From the NCBI RefSeq assembly GCF_044430645.1, contig NZ_JAWUDN010000006.1, positions 214,974 to 278,973 of the forward strand: a stretch of 64,000 nucleotides of DNA, given 5' to 3'. Position numbers and translations under genes: made by a program. Each line of letters starts with the position of its first letter. The stretch's first letter is position 1. Below are positions 17,360-26,314 of the stretch, in pieces. The DNA comes from Ewingella allii. Its GTDB lineage: Bacteria; Pseudomonadota; Gammaproteobacteria; Enterobacterales; Enterobacteriaceae. Below the pieces are notes generated by a model. The model saw only the letters and a list, made by a program, of their open reading frames with translations. It ran no database searches and was not told where the DNA came from.

Positions 17360-17944
17360 CGGTCAAGTTTGCAACCTTGCGTTGCCACGCAAACTGGCTT
17401 TTAAAGTCAAGGTCGTGCGCTGCCACCACACCGGGCTGAAGTTCAAAACCTTGCGTTGCCACGCAAACTGGCCCAAAGGGTTTTAAACGAAACCCTTTGG
17501 AATCCTGCGTTTTATGCTGTTTTAGATCGAGGCTTCGCAGGGTCGGAATGGACATGTTTCAGTCGCTTTGGTGACAGCCGCGAAGTGCCGCCGCTTAGGC
17601 GGTTCCCTCGCTGCGGGATTACAACCCGCGTAAAAAGCCACGCGGTTTTCCACCTCTTGCTCGGCGTCACTTCTGAACGCGGCTTTCTGGCATTTACACC
17701 GTGCCGTTTCATGTGGTTTTGCTTTTGACTTTATCCCTCCCCTTTCAGCAGGGGAGGCTAGGTGGGGTGTGGGGTTGGCTGCATTGAGCGCTCAATGAAA
17801 CCACTCCTCATCCCAGCCTTCTCCTCTGAGAGGAGAAGGAGTAAACCGTGCTCGTCCCCACAAAAAATCAAACCAGCAAAAAACGAAAACCAACTATTAT
17901 TCCCTAAGTTTTTTATCTGACATTCTTCTAAAAGGACGTAACCC
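17360..17944. repeat. Structured dispersed repeat, copy A
   Basis: A 585-bp gene-free stretch. It holds two 25-bp direct repeats (17374-17398 and 17448-17472), each containing the hairpin TTGCGT-TGCC-ACGCAA. A hairpin CCAAAGGGTTT...AAACCCTTTGG follows (17473-17500), then a conserved body (about to 17716). A GC-clamped module of two hairpins (17734-17841: CTCCCCT/AGGGGAG and TTCTCCTCT/AGAGGAGAA) comes last. The body recurs inverted at 18655-18950 and, shortened, at 63852-63978. No coding potential is evident. Confidence 0.8.
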
Positions 17945-18517
17945 GTGGGCGCAGTGCATAAGGTTTTTATCATTCATGGTTTTATGGCGGGGCCGGATTC
18001 TCATTGGTTTTCTTGGTTGAAACAGCAAGCCGAGCAGGAAGGCGCTGAGGTGAAAGTATTGCAGATGCCCAATTCGCTCGCGCCAGATGACGCGGCTTGG
18101 CGTTCTACGATGCAGGCTGAAGTGCACGATGCCGATGAAAACACCTTTTTTGTCGGGCACAGCTTGGGGTGTGTGACGGCTTTGCGGTTTATTGAGTCAC
18201 TGAAGCCATCAAGCCGAGTGGGCGGGGTGGTGATGGTTTCTGGCTTCGGCGGGGCGGTTGAAACTTTGCCTGAATTAGAGGGTTTCACTCAGCAGCCGCT
18301 GGACTATGAGCTGTTGAAAAAACGTATCCGCCAGCGTGCCGTGCTGCTTTCCCTTAATGACGACATCGTTGCTCCCCAGCATTCACTAAAACTCAGTCAG
18401 GATCTGGACGCTGAGTTACAGGGCATTCCCCACGGCGGCCACTTCCTCGACCGCGACGGTTTTGAACGTCTGGATACAGCCTGGGAAATTCTACAGGCTA
18501 TGCTGAAAAACAGCTGA
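17945..18517 (+). CDS. RBBP9/YdeN-like alpha/beta hydrolase
   Basis: A 190-residue serine hydrolase of the RBBP9/YdeN family (small alpha/beta hydrolases, DUF452-like esterases). The nucleophile elbow is GHSLGCV (Ser about residue 74), the acid is in LNDDIVAP, and the histidine is in HGGHFLDRDG. It begins with GTG; AAGGA lies 8 bases upstream. There is no signal peptide, so it is cytosolic. The gene is bracketed by inverted copies of a dispersed repeat, so it forms a discrete cassette. The substrate is unknown. Confidence 0.85.
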   Translation: MGAVHKVFIIHGFMAGPDSHWFSWLKQQAEQEGAEVKVLQMPNSLAPDDAAWRSTMQAEVHDADENTFFVGHSLGCVTALRFIESLKPSSRVGGVVMVSGFGGAVETLPELEGFTQQPLDYELLKKRIRQRAVLLSLNDDIVAPQHSLKLSQDLDAELQGIPHGGHFLDRDGFERLDTAWEILQAMLKNS

Positions 18518-19003
18518 ATCGGCTTTTGGTTTTGTCCTTCCCCTTTCAGGAGGGGAGGCTAGGTGGGGTGTGGGGTTGGTTACATTGAGTGCTGAATTAA
18601 ACCACTCCTCATCCCAGCCTTCTCCTCTGAGAGGAGAAGGAGCAGAGCAGCACTCCACTGAAACGGCACGGTCGAGATGCCAGTAGGCCGCATTCAGAAG
18701 TGACGCCGAGGGAGTGGTTCGAGACCAAAGGCTTGAGCCGAGCAAAGCGAGACAGCGTTGCGTAGCAACGACCCGAAGGGCGAGGCCAGAGGCCGAGTAA
18801 TCCCGAACTGAGGGAACCGCCTAAGCGGCGGCACTTCGCGGCGAACACCGTGGCCGCTGAAACACGTCCATTCCGACCCTGCGAAGCCTCGATCTTCCAG
18901 CAGTAAAAAACGCAGGATTCCAAAGGGTTTCGTTTAAAACCCTTTGGGCCAGTGTGGGCGGCGAGCCCACGGTGTTGACCTTGACCTTAAAAGATTCCAG
19001 CTT
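18518..19003. repeat. Structured dispersed repeat, copy B (body inverted relative to A)
   Basis: The GC-clamped two-hairpin module (18535-18642) is in the same orientation as in copy A. The body (18655-18950) is inverted and has an extra ~65 bases in its middle compared with A. Hairpin CCAAAGGGTTT-CGTTTA-AAACCCTTTGG lies at 18920-18947, followed by GTGGGC...GCCCAC at 18954-18970 and a GGTCAAGGTC-type end on the minus strand near 18974-18985. No gene is seen in this stretch. Confidence 0.8.
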
Positions 19004-19981
19004 TTAAAGCGCAGGGCGTTCGCTCAAACGCCCCAACACGCTTGCTCCTATCATCCCGCCGTTCCCGCCAGCGCCAGCAAACTTGCCAGTGACGACCAGA
19101 GGTTCCGGGTAGCGGTGCAGCACGCCATGGCGGACGGCCAGATCTAGCGCGGTGATCAGGGGGATGGCGTTGGCTAAGCCGCCGCCGACCACGATTTTGG
19201 AGGGGCCGAGGATGTTGACCAGCAGCGCCAGAGGTTCGGCGACCAGTTGCAGCCAGGCTTGGATGGTTAAATCTGAGTCCGGCTGGCCGTTTTGCCAGCC
19301 GTCGACGATCTGCTGGCTGGTGCGATCTTGCTGATTAAGATGCTGATGCAGGCGCTCCAAACCGCGCGCGCCGCCGAGTATATCCAGACAGCCGTGCTGG
19401 CCGCAGGCGCAGGGCAGGCGCGGGATAGGGTAGGTCTTGCCATTGATCTGTAGCTCGGTGCGGGTGATGGCGCCGTGACCCCACTCGCCGGTGACGCCGC
19501 CGTGGCCGCGCACCAGTTGGCCGTTGATCACCAGACCTCCGCCCACGCCTGTGCCGAGAATAATTCCCGCCACAATCGGCTGATTCTGCGCGTTTCCGGC
19601 GTAGGCTTCCGCCAGTGCAAAACAGTCGGCGTCATTGGCGGCGCTCACCGGGCGCTGCAAGGCGAGGCTGAGATCGGCCGCCAGCGAGCGGCCGTTAAAT
19701 GCCGGAATATTGGTTGCCAGTAGCTCACCGGTTTGTGGCGACACTAGCCCCGCCGTGGAGATAGCCAGCGGCGTGTCGGCAGGGTAGTCCGGCGCGTACT
19801 GGGTGATCAAACCTTGTACGGCGGCAACGAAAGCATCCCACGAGGCGGTCGGGGTCGGCACCTTGCCAAACTCCTCCACTTCGCCTGAACGCGCGGAAAT
19901 ACCAAACTTAATAAATGAACCGCCGATATCGGCACAAAAAACCGCCGCGTCAGCTGACGCAGCGGAGAAAGGTTTGCTCAT
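19004..19981 (-). CDS. ROK family sugar kinase
   Basis: A 325-residue ROK kinase. The N-terminal phosphate-binding motif is FCADIGGSFIKFGIS. The ROK signature region has GTGVGGGLVINGQLVRG, and the zinc site is CACGQHGCLD. It phosphorylates a hexose or amino sugar such as N-acetylmannosamine or glucose; the exact sugar cannot be read off. Its ATG overlaps the stop of the upstream permease gene (ATGA), so it is co-translated with the peptide-type ABC transporter, suggesting a glycosylated or amino-sugar-containing substrate. Confidence 0.88.
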   Translation of the reverse strand: MSKPFSAASADAAVFCADIGGSFIKFGISARSGEVEEFGKVPTPTASWDAFVAAVQGLITQYAPDYPADTPLAISTAGLVSPQTGELLATNIPAFNGRSLAADLSLALQRPVSAANDADCFALAEAYAGNAQNQPIVAGIILGTGVGGGLVINGQLVRGHGGVTGEWGHGAITRTELQINGKTYPIPRLPCACGQHGCLDILGGARGLERLHQHLNQQDRTSQQIVDGWQNGQPDSDLTIQAWLQLVAEPLALLVNILGPSKIVVGGGLANAIPLITALDLAVRHGVLHRYPEPLVVTGKFAGAGGNGGMIGASVLGRLSERPAL

Positions 19982-20844
19982 GAGCGGGTATCCAGTAAAT
20001 CGCGTAATCCATCGCCCAGGACGTTAAATCCGAGCACCGTCAGCATGATAGCCAGACCGGGGAACAGCGAAAGGTAAATATTTATGCCGAGGAAGTTTCG
20101 GCCATCGCTCATCATAGTACCCCATTCCGGCATGGGTGGCTGCACGCCTAGGCCAAGAAACGAGAGGCTAGCTGCGGCCAAAATCACCGTACCGGCGGTC
20201 AGGGTTGATTGGACAATAATCGGCCCGACGGCGTTGCGCAGAATGTAGTGCACGATAATCCGGTAGTGTGACAAGCCGAGTGCCTGCGCCGCCTCCACGT
20301 ACTCCATCTGCTTTAGGCCGAGAGTCAGGTTGCGGCTGAGGCGGGCATAAACCGGAATGGCGAACAGCGAGATGGCAATCAGCAAGTTGACCAATCCGCC
20401 GCCCAGAATGCTGACCACCAAAATCGCCAACACGATGCCGGGGAAGGCAAACAGCATGTCCATAAACCACATGATGACCATATCGACATAGCGCCCGGCC
20501 ATCCCGGCGATCACCCCCAGCGGGATGCCGATAAGCATCGCCAAACCGACGCTCAGCACCACTTCGATAATGGAAATCCGCGCGCCGTAAATTACCCGAG
20601 CGAAAATATCACGACCATAGTCGTCGGTGCCAAACAGGTGGTCCGCCGAAGGAGCAAGCAGGGTATCTATCAGGTCCTGCGCGTAGGGATCGTGACGCGT
20701 CAGCCACGGCGCGAAAATACCGACTAAAACAATCGCGCCGACAATCAGACCGCCAAAGGTCACCGCCGGATGACGCCATAGCCAGCGGAAAAACCGCAGC
20801 GTGCGCGGCTTCCGACGGGGTAGTTGGGTGATAATGGCAGACAT
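19978..20844 (-). CDS. Peptide ABC transporter permease, DppC/GsiD-like
   Basis: A 288-residue inner-membrane permease with about six helices. After a cytosolic N-terminus it carries the OppC-type segment HLFGTDDYGRDIFARVIYGARIS and the EAA loop EAAQALGLSHYRIIVHYILRNAVGP. The C-terminus ends LGDGLRDLLDTRS, a family hallmark. The start at 20844 overlaps the stop of the partner permease by one base (TAATG), which indicates coupling. The overlong open frame upstream to 20919 is not needed. Confidence 0.92.
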   Translation of the reverse strand: MSAIITQLPRRKPRTLRFFRWLWRHPAVTFGGLIVGAIVLVGIFAPWLTRHDPYAQDLIDTLLAPSADHLFGTDDYGRDIFARVIYGARISIIEVVLSVGLAMLIGIPLGVIAGMAGRYVDMVIMWFMDMLFAFPGIVLAILVVSILGGGLVNLLIAISLFAIPVYARLSRNLTLGLKQMEYVEAAQALGLSHYRIIVHYILRNAVGPIIVQSTLTAGTVILAAASLSFLGLGVQPPMPEWGTMMSDGRNFLGINIYLSLFPGLAIMLTVLGFNVLGDGLRDLLDTRS

Positions 20845-21764
20845 TAATCGAACCTTATTTTTGGATTCAAGAAGGCAATCAACAGCTCGCCGAGCAGGTT
20901 CATCACCACCACGCCGCACACGGCAACCAGCGCCACGCCCTGAATCACCGGATAATCGCGATAGCGCACCGAGTCCACCAACAGACGCCCGATGCCCGGC
21001 CAGTTAAATACGGACTCGGTGACCACCGCGCCGCCAATCAGACTGCCGAAGTTGAGGGCGACGATGGTGACAATTGGGATCAGCGCGTTGCGAAACGCGT
21101 GGCTGCAATAGATAGTGACGGCGGACAGCCCTTTGGCGCGCGCGGTGCGAATGTAGTCCTCCGACAGCACGTCGAGCATGCTCGAGCGAGTCATGCGCGC
21201 CATCACCGCCATCGGCAGCACCGCCAGCGTCACCGACGGCAGGATGTAGCTTTTCCACGAGGTTGCACCGAGCAGCGGCAGCCAGCCGAGCGACACCGAG
21301 AAGTAGTTCATCGCCATCAGCCCGAGCCAGAAGTTAGCAATCGAGGCCCCGGCAATCGCCAGCAGCATCACGCCATAGTCCGGCCAGCGGTTGCGATAGA
21401 CCGCGCCAATCATCCCGGCGGGCACGCCAATCACCACCGCCAAAAAGTAGGCCAGCACGGCGAGCGCCAGCGTATAGGGCAGGCGCTCGCCGATCTCCTG
21501 CGTCACGGGCTGCTGCGATTGCAGCGACAGCCCGAGATTCCCGTGCAAAACGTCGGTGGCAAAATGCACGTACTGGGTGACGATCGGCTGATCCAACCCA
21601 AGACGTACGCGCATATTGTCCACCGCTTCCTGCGTTGCTTCCGGCCCGGCCATCAGGCGTGCCGGGTCGCCCGGCAGCGCGCGGATAGACCCAAAAATCA
21701 GCATCGACACGCCGATCAGAATGACCGGGAAGGCGATGAGTTTTTTTGCCAGATAAGCTTTCAT
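20844..21764 (-). CDS. Peptide ABC transporter permease, DppB/GsiC-like
   Basis: A 306-residue permease of the OppB/DppB type. It begins with a membrane helix (KKLIAFPVILIGVSMLIFG), then the family's extended periplasmic region (GDPARLMAGPEAT...LGLDQPIVTQYVHF). The EAA loop is RTARAKGLSAVTIYCSHAFRNALIPIV, and the C-terminus is LIAFLNPKIRFD. The gene is one base from the binding-protein gene stop. It is the second gene in the SBP-permease-permease-ROK kinase operon. Confidence 0.92.
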   Translation of the reverse strand: MKAYLAKKLIAFPVILIGVSMLIFGSIRALPGDPARLMAGPEATQEAVDNMRVRLGLDQPIVTQYVHFATDVLHGNLGLSLQSQQPVTQEIGERLPYTLALAVLAYFLAVVIGVPAGMIGAVYRNRWPDYGVMLLAIAGASIANFWLGLMAMNYFSVSLGWLPLLGATSWKSYILPSVTLAVLPMAVMARMTRSSMLDVLSEDYIRTARAKGLSAVTIYCSHAFRNALIPIVTIVALNFGSLIGGAVVTESVFNWPGIGRLLVDSVRYRDYPVIQGVALVAVCGVVVMNLLGELLIAFLNPKIRFD

Positions 21765-21765
21765 A

Positions 21766-23292
21766 TCAACCCTTATGTGCGTCTTTTACAACAATCTGAC
21801 CGCCCGGAACCATGGTGACGCCGGACACGCCGGTACCTGTCGCAAACAGGTCATTCTGGTAGTACAGCAGCACTTGCGGCGCCTGCTGGTTGATCTCTTT
21901 CTGCGCCTCGACGTAGATGGCGTTGCGGGCATTTTCATCCTGCGTTGACGCCGCCTTGTCTAGCATTTCATCCAGTTTAGGGTCGTTGAAGAAGCCGAGG
22001 TTGGCACCGCCCGGCGCAAAGCTTTTGCTGTAGTAGAGTGGGCGAAGTTGCAGATCCGCGCCGTTAACGCCGGAAGACCAGGACGCCAGCACCGCGCCGG
22101 TGTTATCGGCCTTTTTGCCTGCCTGATCGGCAAAGGCGGCTTTGGCCCACACGCCGCTTTCCATCTGGCGGACGTCCAGCTTGACGCCAATTTTCGCCCA
22201 CATGCTTTGCAGCACTTGGCCGATACGCGCGTCCTGCCCCTGTACGGCAATCGACATGGTAAAGCCGTTCGGCAGCCCGGCCTCTTTCAGCAGCGCCTTG
22301 GCTTTCTCCAGATTCAGCGGATACGGGTCGAGGGTTTTGTCATAACCCGCGGTGACCGGAGCCAGCGGCGAGTTAGCCGGAATGGCGAAGCCGGACATGA
22401 TGGCGCGCACCAGACCTGCGCGGTCGGTGGCGAAGTTCAACGCCTGACGAACGCGCACGTCATCTAGCGGCTTAAGGTCAGTGTTGAGCGCCACCCAGAA
22501 TACGGCGGAGCCTGGGCTCTCATGCAGCTGGAATTTAGGGTTGTTTTTCAGCACGTTGGCGAACTGCGGCGGCACTGGGTTAATCACGTCAGCTTCGCCA
22601 GCCTGCAGGGCCATGTTCATCACCGACGGCTCGGCGCTCCAAGTCCATTTCAGGTCGTCCGGCCCGCTGGCTTTATCCCCCCAGTAGCCCGGATATTTCT
22701 CTTCCAGCACGAATTCGCCGGTTTTGTACTGCACCATTTTGTACGGGCCAGTCCCCACGGCTTTGCTGTCCAGCGTGCCGGCCTTGTCGGCGGTTGGGCT
22801 GACCATCAAGGACGCGCCGGTCGTCAGTAAATTGAGGAAGGCGGGATAAGGCTTCTTCAGGGTGAACAGCACCGTCGAGTCATCCACCTTGGTGACGCTT
22901 TCGAGGAAGGTGCGCAGACGCCCGCTGGCTGCCAGACCGCGCTTGGCGTCGAGGTGGCGGGCGAAGTTGGCGACCACGGCATCGGCATTAAACGGCGTAC
23001 CGTCGTGGAATGTCACCCCGCTGCGCAGCTTAAACGTCCACTTCAGGCCGCTCTCATCGCTGCTCCACGAGGTGGCGAGCGCCGCCTCTGGCTTCAGCTC
23101 GGGCGACATGCGCAGCAGACCTTCATACATCGGGTCCAGCACCGTACCGGTAAAGGTCGCCGTCTGGTTGCCGGGGTCCATGCTGCGCGGCGCTTCGTTC
23201 TGCATGATGGTCAGGGTGGCCGCGTAGAGCGGGGAGGAAAGTGCGGCAAGCAGCGCCGTACTTAGTAGAGTTAATCGCATTTTGCTGTTCAT
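21766..23292 (-). CDS. Peptide ABC transporter substrate-binding protein (family 5, GsiB/DppA-like)
   Basis: A 508-residue periplasmic binding protein. A Sec signal peptide (KMRLTLLSTALLAALSSPLYA) precedes the family 5 fold: NEAPRSMDPGNQTATFTGTVLDPMYEGL, then the diagnostic LRSGVTFHDGTPFNADAVV. The start at 23292 has AGAGGAAA six bases upstream; the frame is open to 23322. It supplies oligopeptide-like ligands to the permeases downstream. The true ligand is unknown, but a peptidase and a sugar kinase in the locus suggest a modified peptide. Confidence 0.92.
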   Translation of the reverse strand: MNSKMRLTLLSTALLAALSSPLYAATLTIMQNEAPRSMDPGNQTATFTGTVLDPMYEGLLRMSPELKPEAALATSWSSDESGLKWTFKLRSGVTFHDGTPFNADAVVANFARHLDAKRGLAASGRLRTFLESVTKVDDSTVLFTLKKPYPAFLNLLTTGASLMVSPTADKAGTLDSKAVGTGPYKMVQYKTGEFVLEEKYPGYWGDKASGPDDLKWTWSAEPSVMNMALQAGEADVINPVPPQFANVLKNNPKFQLHESPGSAVFWVALNTDLKPLDDVRVRQALNFATDRAGLVRAIMSGFAIPANSPLAPVTAGYDKTLDPYPLNLEKAKALLKEAGLPNGFTMSIAVQGQDARIGQVLQSMWAKIGVKLDVRQMESGVWAKAAFADQAGKKADNTGAVLASWSSGVNGADLQLRPLYYSKSFAPGGANLGFFNDPKLDEMLDKAASTQDENARNAIYVEAQKEINQQAPQVLLYYQNDLFATGTGVSGVTMVPGGQIVVKDAHKG

Positions 23293-23311
23293 CGTATTTC
23301 CTCTGCCCAAA

Positions 23312-23436
23312 ATACCCGTCATCTTTCGAACCGCAGAGGCGTTGGCTGCTCTCTCTTACCCAAATCACTGACCTGTGTAAGTGATTCGGAATTCGTTCGT
23401 TCGCCGCCTTTCTGCACGTCGAAATATTTCGGGTAT
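23312..23436. repeat. ERIC-like intergenic palindromic repeat
   Basis: A 125-bp imperfect palindrome ending ATACCCGTCATC...TTTCGGGTAT, with internal GTTGGCTGC and TGTGTAAGTGATTCGG segments that match the ERIC pattern. It is related to 6183-6295. It lies just upstream of the binding-protein gene in the divergent promoter region. Confidence 0.75.
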
Positions 23437-23499
23437 TACGTGTAATTGATTAAAAGGTGATTCGAAAACATCAAAAACAGTGTGAACGTTTTTTTGCGT

Positions 23500-23556
23500 A
23501 ATTAGTTCATATGAAAAACTTATGTTGAGATGTTTGGTTCAAAATGTGAACTAATT
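23500..23556. promoter_or_regulatory. Candidate operator: 10-bp inverted repeat
   Basis: AATTAGTTCA (23500-23509) and its exact inverse TGAACTAATT (23547-23556) are separated by 37 bases in the 336-bp region between the divergent binding-protein and ROK-regulator genes. The rest of this gap holds the ERIC-like repeat and AT-rich DNA. The position suits autoregulation by the ROK regulator, but the assignment is inferred. Confidence 0.5.
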
Positions 23557-23628
23557 GGCATTGATATATCCATTTTTAATGTTTAATGTCAACGCAGCTG
23601 ATTGAAATTTGAGAGCCCGGAAACAAAT

Positions 23629-24801
23629 ATGCTAACCACCTTACAACAACAGATATTAGGGGCTATCACCGCAACGGATGGCCTGAGCCGCACTGACCTC
23701 GTTCAGCTCTCCGGCATGAGCAAGGCTGCGGTCAGCGGGGTGGTGCGCGAGATGATTGACGCCGGACTGCTGCTCGAATCGCAAACCGTGCCGGGCGCGG
23801 GGCAGGGTCGCCCCTCGGTGCGTTTAACCGTCCACCCGGACGGCGCCTATTTCGCGGGCGTGTCGCTATTACAAGATCCGGCGCACATGGTGCTGATTAA
23901 CCTGCATGGCGAGATCCTGTCGCGGGTGACATTCCCCCTCGACAATCAGCCGCAGCGGCTAGCGGATAACATCGCCACCGCGCTGCCGGAGCTGCTGGCG
24001 GCCCACGCCGACGCCGCCGACAAGCTGCTCGGGCTGGGGGTGACGCTGTCGGGCTTCATCGATGAACATCAGTCAACCTGCGTGCAATCCACGCTGCTGA
24101 GCTGGCGCGACGTGCCGCTGGCCGACCTGATCCGCCAAAGCATTCACCAGCACTGCCCGACCATTAATCAGGGCGGCGGCATTGCCGTCGCCATTGAAAA
24201 CGACGCCAAGGCGCTGGCGGTGAGTGAGAAACGCTTCGGTCACGCCCGCGAACTGAGCAACTTCACCCTGGTCAGCCACGGCGCGGGTATTGGTAACGCC
24301 CACTTTATCTCCGGCCAGCTGCATCGCGGTTTTCACGGCGGCGCGGGGGAGATTGCCCACTGCACCATTGAGCTGGACGGCCTGCCGTGCCGCTGCGGCA
24401 AGCGCGGCTGTCTCGACACGCTGGCCTCTCTCAACGCCATTATGGAGCGCGCTAAGGCTGAGGCTCTGGATGTCGAATCCTTGGCGGAATTGGAAAAGCT
24501 GGCGGCGCGCGGCAGTAACGCGGCAATTGGCATTTTGCATCGGGCGGGCACCGCGCTGGGCCTGGCGATTTCGCATCTGATTCAAATTAATGACCCGGAC
24601 ATGATCCTGATCGCCCATCAGGAACAGAGCTTCTCCGGGCTGTTTGGCACCGTGGTACAGCAGTCGATAGATGCCAACGTGCTGCCGGGCGTGGCCGGGC
24701 TAACGCCGGTCAAAACCTTCGCGCTTAATGACGATACCTGGGCGCGCGCTGCGGCAAGCATCCCGGCGCATCGTTTTTTGGTCGGCCTGAAATCTTGCTG
24801 A
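23629..24801 (+). CDS. ROK family transcriptional regulator (NagC/XylR/Mlc type)
   Basis: A 390-residue repressor-like protein. An N-terminal winged HTH (about residues 1-60: GLSRTDLVQLSGMSKAAVSGVVREMIDAGLL) precedes a ROK domain with the zinc motif CRCGKRGCLD. Unlike the kinase at 19004, it has a DNA-binding domain and acts as a sensor. The ATG at 23629 was chosen over an in-frame TTG at 23602. It likely controls both the divergent transporter operon and the downstream peptidase and ATPase genes. Confidence 0.9.
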   Translation: MLTTLQQQILGAITATDGLSRTDLVQLSGMSKAAVSGVVREMIDAGLLLESQTVPGAGQGRPSVRLTVHPDGAYFAGVSLLQDPAHMVLINLHGEILSRVTFPLDNQPQRLADNIATALPELLAAHADAADKLLGLGVTLSGFIDEHQSTCVQSTLLSWRDVPLADLIRQSIHQHCPTINQGGGIAVAIENDAKALAVSEKRFGHARELSNFTLVSHGAGIGNAHFISGQLHRGFHGGAGEIAHCTIELDGLPCRCGKRGCLDTLASLNAIMERAKAEALDVESLAELEKLAARGSNAAIGILHRAGTALGLAISHLIQINDPDMILIAHQEQSFSGLFGTVVQQSIDANVLPGVAGLTPVKTFALNDDTWARAAASIPAHRFLVGLKSC

Positions 24802-24841
24802 AACGTTCACTTTCACACTCTGAATTCTGAGGTTAAACACC

Positions 24842-26275
24842 ATGCGTATAGCAGTCGGCGGTATCCATATCGAATGCAGCACTTACAATCCGGTGCTCAA
24901 CGAAGAGAAAGACTTCCGCATTACCCGCGACGGGGCGCTGCTCGCCGCGCCTTACTTCAAGTTCTTGCAGGATTACCCGGCCACCTTCTTGCCAACCATT
25001 CACGCCCGCGCCATTGCCGGTGGCCCGGTGTCCCGCGCGACTTATGAAAAATTCAAAGCTGAATTTTTGAGTGGTTTGGAGGCGCAAAAGCCTTTTGACG
25101 GCCTCTACCTGCCGATGCACGGTGCGATGTATGTCGAAGGGATGGAAGATGCCGAAGGGGACTGGATCGCCGCGGCCCGCGAGGCGGTGGGCGACGACTG
25201 CCCGATCAGCGTTAGCTACGACCTGCACGGCAATGTGTCGCAGAAAATCATTGATGCCATCGATATGTTCTCCACCTATCGCACCGCGCCGCACATCGAT
25301 ACGGAAGAAACCATGCGCCGTTCGGTCGCGATGCTGATTAAAACCCTGCAAACCGGCGTCAAGCCCACCCTGCTGTGGGCACCTGTGCCCGTGGTGTTGC
25401 CGGGGGAACGCACCAGCACCGAAGATGAGCCGGCGAAAAGCCTGTATGCCCGCTTGCCGGAAATTGATCAGATTGACGGCATCTGGGACAGCTCGCTGAT
25501 GGTCGGCTATGTTTGGGCCGACGAGCCCCGCGCCACGGCGGCGGTGATCATGACCGGCACTGACCAAGCCGTGCTGGAGCGCGAAGCCAAAAAGCTGGCG
25601 CAGGCTTACTGGGACGCGCGCGAAGATTTCGTTTTCGGCTGCGAAACTGACACGGTGAAAGCCTGCGTGACCAAGGCGATTGCCAGCCCGACGCGCCCGG
25701 TGGTGCTTGCCGACTCCGGCGATAACCCGACCGGCGGCGGCGTGGGCGACCGTGCCGACGTGCTGGCCGAGCTGATTGCCCAATATGCCGACGGCGTGAT
25801 TGTCGCCGGTATTGCCGATTTACCCGCCACCGAAGCGGCGTTCAACGCGGGCGTGGGCTCGCACCTCAGCCTGACGCTCGGCGCGTCGCTGGACCACTCC
25901 AGCCCGCAGGTAAAAGGCGAGTTCGAGGTGGTTCTGCTGCTCGACGCGCTGGCCCCGGCGGACCGTCAGGCGGTACTGCGCACCGGCGGTATTGATATCG
26001 TGGTGTCGGCCCGCCGCCGCCCATATCACAACATTAGCGACTTCACCGCGCTGGAGCTGGACCCCCACAGCGCCAACATCGTGGTGGTGAAATCGGGCTA
26101 TCTGTCGCCGGAACTGGCGCCGATCGCCAGCCCGAACCTGATGGCGCTGTCCAACGGCGTGGTCGATCAGTTTGTCGAGCGCCTGCCGCGCCTGCGCAAA
26201 ACACGCGACACCTTCCCGTTCGACAAAGACTTTAGCTATACGCCAGAAACATTGCTGTCAGCCCGCAGCCGTTAA
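24842..26275 (+). CDS. M81 family metallopeptidase (MlrC-like)
   Basis: A 477-residue protein of the MlrC/M81 family, named after the microcystin-degradation enzyme that cleaves linear peptides. The N-terminal domain has metal-ligand motifs in GGIHIECSTYNP, MHGAMYVEG and YDLHGN. The C-terminal DUF1485-like domain has DSGDNPTGGGVGDRADVL. There is no signal peptide, so it acts in the cytosol. It sits between the ROK regulator and the transporter ATPase, suggesting it hydrolyses the imported ligand, perhaps an atypical or cyclic peptide. Confidence 0.88.
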   Translation: MRIAVGGIHIECSTYNPVLNEEKDFRITRDGALLAAPYFKFLQDYPATFLPTIHARAIAGGPVSRATYEKFKAEFLSGLEAQKPFDGLYLPMHGAMYVEGMEDAEGDWIAAAREAVGDDCPISVSYDLHGNVSQKIIDAIDMFSTYRTAPHIDTEETMRRSVAMLIKTLQTGVKPTLLWAPVPVVLPGERTSTEDEPAKSLYARLPEIDQIDGIWDSSLMVGYVWADEPRATAAVIMTGTDQAVLEREAKKLAQAYWDAREDFVFGCETDTVKACVTKAIASPTRPVVLADSGDNPTGGGVGDRADVLAELIAQYADGVIVAGIADLPATEAAFNAGVGSHLSLTLGASLDHSSPQVKGEFEVVLLLDALAPADRQAVLRTGGIDIVVSARRRPYHNISDFTALELDPHSANIVVVKSGYLSPELAPIASPNLMALSNGVVDQFVERLPRLRKTRDTFPFDKDFSYTPETLLSARSR

Positions 26276-26314
26276 TTGCTGGCTTAACCCGTTTGCCCTT
26301 GCCGGAGAAAGAAC

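Noticed and set aside
17456..17728. Short open frames inside the repeat copies (also 17512-17712, 18609-18923, 63568-63765)
   Set aside because: They follow the repeat sequence, are not conserved in frame between copies, and have no ribosome sites.
17360..19003. CRISPR array or insertion sequence
   Set aside because: Repeats are few, long and inverted, with no regular spacers; no transposase is encoded.
24833..25783. A 316-codon minus-strand open frame
   Set aside because: Antisense to the MlrC peptidase gene, composition typical of a shadow frame, no family match.
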